DNA of 64,000 nt, taken from NCBI RefSeq assembly GCF_026261605.1, contig NZ_CP102486.1, forward strand, positions 1,054,001 to 1,118,000, written 5' to 3'. The stretch is from Dechloromonas sp. A34 (GTDB taxonomy: Bacteria > Pseudomonadota > Gammaproteobacteria > Burkholderiales > Rhodocyclaceae). This document shows positions 60,447-64,000 of the stretch, one piece after another; positions within the stretch are counted from its first letter, which is position 1, and every line of letters begins with the position of its first letter. A program made the position numbers and the translations under genes. The notes under the pieces were generated by a model. That model was not told the origin of the DNA and did not search any database. It saw nothing but the letters and a program-made list of their open reading frames with translations.

Positions 60447-61055
60447 TTAGTCTTCCTTTTCGTAGACCACGTCAGCGCGCCGGTTTTCGGCCCAGGATTC
60501 CTCGTCGTGGCCCTTCAGCTTGGGCTTGTCTTCTCCTAGCGTTTTAATGACGACCTGCTTTTTCGGCGCGCCATGGCCGATCATCGTGTTGCGGACCGTC
60601 TCGGCCCGCTTCAGGCCGAGTTGGCGATTGAAGTCGCTGCTGCCGCGCTCGTCGGCATTGCCTTCAATGCGGACGCGGGCCTTCGGGTTGGCGACCAGAT
60701 AGCGAGCGTGAGCGCGCAGGGCGGGATCGTAGTCGGCCTTCATGCCGGCGCTGTTGTAGTCGAAATAGACGCTGCGCTGCGTGCGCAGGCCGGTCTGATC
60801 CATTCTGATCGACGACTCGGGTGCGGTGGGGGGGGCGTCCTTTGCCGGCAGGTTGTTCTGGCTGGGCTGGCTGGTTGTCGCGGGTTGAGTTTCGCTTTGC
60901 AGTTCCGCCGGGACCGGTTGGCCGAGCAGGCCTGGATGCACCTTGAGCGGGCCGCTCTGCGAGATATGCTTGCTCGGCGGGAGGTCTTCCTTCATCGCGG
61001 CACAGGCGGCGAGCAGGGAGGAAAGAAGGAGGGTGACTGGCAGGGAGGCGCGCAT
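60447..61055 (-). CDS. Pal/OmpA-type outer-membrane lipoprotein
   Basis: The 202-residue lipoprotein has signal SLLAACAAM with lipidated Cys. A Pro/Gln-rich linker (about 25-85) leads to a C-terminal OmpA-like peptidoglycan-binding domain (95-200: NADERGSSDFNRQLGLKRAETV, then DEESWAENRRADVVY). It resembles Pal but has a longer linker, and no tolB or ybgF lies nearby. It is therefore an additional OmpA-family anchor. It converges with the small gene upstream. Confidence 0.88.
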   Translation of the reverse strand: MRASLPVTLLLSSLLAACAAMKEDLPPSKHISQSGPLKVHPGLLGQPVPAELQSETQPATTSQPSQNNLPAKDAPPTAPESSIRMDQTGLRTQRSVYFDYNSAGMKADYDPALRAHARYLVANPKARVRIEGNADERGSSDFNRQLGLKRAETVRNTMIGHGAPKKQVVIKTLGEDKPKLKGHDEESWAENRRADVVYEKED

Positions 61056-61246
61056 CTGGGCAATTTCGGCGGCGTGGAGAATGTCGAATGATAGCCGCTC
61101 GATGAATTGGCGAACAGGGTTGAATATTCTCGGGAGGGGTCGGAGTCGTATTTTTATGCTGGAATGCGATAATCAAATGCTAATTTTGTCTTTGTGGTTA
61201 TAAATGATTCGGCTAAATTGCCCATCGTCATTCGATGAGGTGAGCC

Positions 61247-62245
61247 ATGTCCCAATTCCGCAAATCAATTTCCGGCCTTCTGCTGGCCCTGGTGGCCAGC
61301 GCCGCCCTGGCCGATGCCACGCTGCTCAATACGTCCTATGACGTTGCCCGCGATGTCTACAAGGATTACAACCCGCTGTTCCAGAAGTACTGGAAGGCGA
61401 AGGCGGGTGAAAGTATCGAACTGAAGCAGTCGCACGGTGGTTCCACCAAGCAGGTGCGCGCCGTCGCCGATGGCCTGGAAGCAGATGTGGTGACCATGAA
61501 TCAGGCCAACGACATCGAGTTCCTGGCCGAAAAAGGGCTAGTCGCCAAGGACTGGACCAAGAAATTCCCGAACAACGCCTCGCCCTATACCTCGACCATG
61601 GTCTTCATTGTCCGCAAGGGTAATCCGAAGGGCATCAAGGACTGGTCCGACGTTGCCGCCACGGGCGTCCAGATGATCATTCCGCACCCGAAAAACACCG
61701 GCAACGGCCGCAACACCTATTTGTCGGCCTGGGCCTGGGCGCTCAAGCAGCCGGGCGGCAACGACAAGACAGCGCAGGAATTCCTCGGCAAGCTGCTCAA
61801 GAACGCCCCGCTGTTCGCCGCTGGCGGCCGCGATGCGACGACGACCTTCATGCAGCGCCGGATGGGCGATGTGTTGATCACCTTCGAATCCGAAGCCGAG
61901 ATGATCGCCAAGGAATTCGGCAAGGGCGAGTTCGAGGTGGTCTATCCCAGCCTGACCATGCAGACCGAGTTTCCGGTGGCGCTGGTCGAGAAGGTGGTGG
62001 ACAAGAAGGGCACCCGCAAGCAGGCCCAGGCTTACCTCGAATACCTGTGGTCCAAGGAAGGTCAGGAGAATGCCGCGCAGAACTACCTGCGGCCGCGCGA
62101 CCCGGAAATCCTCAAGAAGTACGCCGCGTCTTTCCCGCCGGTCAAGACCTTTACCGTCGATGAAGTGTTCGGTGGTGCCAACAAGGCCTTCGCCACGCAC
62201 TTCAAGGATGGCGGCAGCTTCGACCAGATCTACGTGCAGAAATAA
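61247..62245 (+). CDS. sbp: Sulfate ABC transporter substrate-binding protein
   Basis: The 332-residue periplasmic protein has a signal peptide cleaved near residue 22 (SAALADATLLN). The sulfate-binding SYDVARDVYKDYNPLFQKYW and QSHGGSTKQVRAVADGLEADVVT blocks are diagnostic of Sbp/CysP. GAGGTGAGCC provides the ribosome site. It is the first gene of the sbp-cysT-cysW-cysA operon. About 190 bases precede it, with a TATAAA near 61199 as a candidate -10; CysB control is expected but no site was identified. Confidence 0.95.
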   Translation: MSQFRKSISGLLLALVASAALADATLLNTSYDVARDVYKDYNPLFQKYWKAKAGESIELKQSHGGSTKQVRAVADGLEADVVTMNQANDIEFLAEKGLVAKDWTKKFPNNASPYTSTMVFIVRKGNPKGIKDWSDVAATGVQMIIPHPKNTGNGRNTYLSAWAWALKQPGGNDKTAQEFLGKLLKNAPLFAAGGRDATTTFMQRRMGDVLITFESEAEMIAKEFGKGEFEVVYPSLTMQTEFPVALVEKVVDKKGTRKQAQAYLEYLWSKEGQENAAQNYLRPRDPEILKKYAASFPPVKTFTVDEVFGGANKAFATHFKDGGSFDQIYVQK

Positions 62246-63118
62246 ATGGCGGCAAAAACCCACCGCGTGTTGCCCGGCTTCGGTCTGGCGCTGGGCTACA
62301 CGCTGGTCTATCTCTCGCTGTTGATCCTGCTGCCCCTGGGCGGCATGGTCTTGAAGGCGTCCGAACTCGGCTTCGGGCAGATCATCGACATCGCCCTCGG
62401 CGAGCGCTCGCTGGCCGCCTTTCGCGTGACCTTCGGCGCCTCGCTGCTGGCGGCGACGATCAATGCCTTCTTCGGCCTGATCGTGGCCTGGGTCCTGGTG
62501 CGCTATCCCTTCCCCGGCAAGCGCTTTGTCGATGCCCTGGTCGATCTGCCTTTCGCGCTGCCGACCGCGGTCGCCGGCATCACGCTGGCCACGCTCTATG
62601 CCGGCAACGGCTGGCTCGGCCGCTACCTCGAACCGCTCGGCTTGAAGATCGCCTATACGCCGTGGGGCATCGTCGTTGCCCTGACCTTCATCACGCTGCC
62701 CTTCGTCGTCCGCACCCTGCAGCCGGTGATCGAGGACATCGAGACCGAAGTCGAGGAGGCTGCCGCCTCGCTCGGCGCTTCGCGCTGGCAGACCTTCGTC
62801 AAGGTCATTTTTCCGGCCATCTTCCCGGCCCTGCTCACCGGCTTCGCGCTGGCCTTCGCCCGCGCCGTCGGCGAGTACGGCTCGGTGATCTTCATTGCCG
62901 GCAACCTGCCGCTGATTTCGGAAATCACCCCCTTGCTGATCATTTCCAAGCTCGAGCAATACGATGTGCTGGGCGCCACGGCGCTGGCCGTGGTCATGCT
63001 CGCCCTGTCCTTCATGTTGCTGCTGGCGGTCAATGTCCTGCAGTGGTGGACGGCCAATCGCCACAAGAACAGCGAGCCGCTCGAAGTCGCCGCGGCCAAG
63101 GCTGGAGCCGCCTCATGA
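62246..63118 (+). CDS. cysT: Sulfate ABC transporter permease CysT
   Basis: The 290-residue inner-membrane permease has six membrane spans. The cytoplasmic EAA loop (EVEEAAASLGASRWQTFVKV) contacts the CysA ATPase. EYGSVIFIAGNLP is typical of CysT. Its ATG follows the sbp stop directly. Its stop overlaps the cysW ATG by 4 bases. Confidence 0.95.
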   Translation: MAAKTHRVLPGFGLALGYTLVYLSLLILLPLGGMVLKASELGFGQIIDIALGERSLAAFRVTFGASLLAATINAFFGLIVAWVLVRYPFPGKRFVDALVDLPFALPTAVAGITLATLYAGNGWLGRYLEPLGLKIAYTPWGIVVALTFITLPFVVRTLQPVIEDIETEVEEAAASLGASRWQTFVKVIFPAIFPALLTGFALAFARAVGEYGSVIFIAGNLPLISEITPLLIISKLEQYDVLGATALAVVMLALSFMLLLAVNVLQWWTANRHKNSEPLEVAAAKAGAAS

Positions 63119-63977
63119 AATCGACCCGGGCCACCCAGGAGCCGCGCTGGGTTCGTTACAGCCTGCTGACTATCGGCCTCGGCTTCCTGTTCTTCTTCCT
63201 CGGCTTGCCGCTGCTCGCCGTCTTCGTCGAGGCCCTGGCCCAGGGCGTGCCGGTCTATCTCGAAGCGCTCAAGGAGCCGGAAACCGCCTCGGCGATCTGG
63301 CTGACCATAGTCATCGCGCTCGCCGTGCTGCCCTTCAATATCCTGTTCGGCGTCGCCGCCGCCTGGGCCATCGCCAAATTCGAGTTCAAGGGCAAGAGCC
63401 TCTTGATCACGCTGATCGACCTGCCGTTCGCGGTCAGCCCGGTGGTCGCCGGCCTGATCTTCATCCTGCTTTTCGGTTCGCAGGGTACTTTCGGCGCCTT
63501 CCTTGCCGAACACGACCTCAAGATCATCTTCGCTGTGCCGGGCATGATCCTCGCCACGTTGTTCATCACCTTCCCCTTCATCGCCCGCGAACTGATACCG
63601 CTCATGCAGGCGCAGGGCAAGGATGAGGAAGAGGCCGCGGTATCGCTCGGCGCCTCGGGTTGGCGATGTTCATGCGCGTCACCCTGCCCAACATCAAGTG
63701 GGGCCTGCTCTACGGGGTGATCCTGTCGAATGCCCGGGCGATGGGCGAGTTCGGCGCGGTGTCGGTGGTTTCCGGCCACATCCGCGGCGAGACCAACACC
63801 CTGCCGCTGCACGTCGAGATCCTCTACAACGAATACAACGCCATCGGCGCCTTTGCCGCAGCTTCCATCCTCGCCCTGTTGGCCCTGGTCACGCTGGTCG
63901 CCAAGACCGTCGTCGAATGGCGCATGAAGAAGGAAACCGAAATGCTGAATACCGTGCTGGCGCCGGAGAAAACCTGA
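63115..63977 (+). pseudogene. cysW: Sulfate ABC transporter permease CysW, frameshifted
   Basis: The first 183 codons (MKSTRATQEPRWVRYS start) encode a normal CysW with about four spans up to [16 protein letters not shown]. The frame is then lost between 63665 and 63666 (TTGGCGATGTTC). One missing base, such as an extra G, would join it to the downstream frame reading [17 protein letters not shown] and ending EKT. The two parts together give a normal CysW length. This may be an assembly error or true mutation. It overlaps cysT and cysA. Confidence 0.85.
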
Positions 63978-64000
63978 TGAGCATCGAAATCCGCAACATC
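63977..64000 (+). CDS. cysA: Sulfate/thiosulfate import ATP-binding protein CysA, first 8 codons
   Basis: The ATG overlaps the cysW stop (TGATG). The eight residues MSIEIRNI match the start of CysA, the ATPase of the sulfate importer. The gene continues beyond the window. Confidence 0.8.

Overview
The window is a 64 kb piece of a high-GC bacterial chromosome. The gene content and order point to a betaproteobacterium, most likely of the Rhodocyclales (Dechloromonas/Azonexus type). The lineage call is an inference from gene order (TPR-lolB-ispE-tRNA-Gln-prs-rplY-pth-ychF, coaE-zapD-yacG, rsmD-coaD-fdx, ftsY-ftsE-ftsX). Nearly everything is core housekeeping. No prophage, IS element, CRISPR array or conjugative module was seen.

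Layout. 1-4.2 kb: mtgA, gabD, an NlpC/P60 lipoprotein, tRNA-Arg and an orphan pflA-like activase. 4.3-6.5 kb: groES-groEL behind a sigma32-type promoter abutting a perfect CIRCE operator. 6.6-11.1 kb: DUF485-actP (acetate uptake) followed by a TctD/TctE-like two-component pair. The same 5-bp repeat, spaced 11 bp, precedes both transcription units. 11.1-12.8 kb: tRNA-Phe, two small proteins and rsmJ. 12.8-18.8 kb: a lipoprotein solute-binding protein, a hybrid sensor kinase and an HD-GYP response regulator, which look like one signalling operon. 18.9-25 kb: an orphan HicA-like protein, the riboflavin/thiamine operon (ribBX-ribH-nusB-thiL-pgpA), yceI and a membrane-anchored spermidine synthase homologue. 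25-33.5 kb: a PAS-GGDEF-EAL protein and a minus-strand translation/cell-envelope cluster. 33.6-36.5 kb: mutM and a dynamin-like GTPase. 36.5-40.5 kb: ferredoxin, coaD, rsmD and a paired M16 peptidase. 40.6-45.7 kb: ftsY, ftsE, ftsX, a Tat-type FAD oxidoreductase and an M48 peptidase. 45.7-54.6 kb: a NamZ-like protein, a DOMON-like protein, trpB2, SPOR, coaE, zapD, yacG, a Nudix-ThiE fusion, a DUF815 ATPase and mltA. 54.7-61 kb: amt, a VOC protein, msrA, hflX, a pteridine reductase and a Pal-like lipoprotein. 61.2-64 kb: the start of a sulfate ABC transporter operon, cut by the window end in cysA.

Four genes are broken by single-base frameshifts: the TctE-like kinase (near 9655), the solute-binding protein (near 18264), the second M16 peptidase (near 38424) and cysW (near 63665). 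Three lie in C/G runs of 5-7 bases. All would otherwise encode full-length, well-conserved proteins. Sequencing or assembly error is the simplest explanation; phase variation or true decay cannot be excluded from the sequence alone.

The best leads are the shared CTTAC/GTAAG direct repeats linking the TctDE-like system to acetate uptake, the solute-binding protein/hybrid kinase/HD-GYP module (a candidate ligand-to-c-di-GMP pathway), and a perfect 18-bp inverted repeat inside a 48-codon reading frame that overlaps the msrA start.
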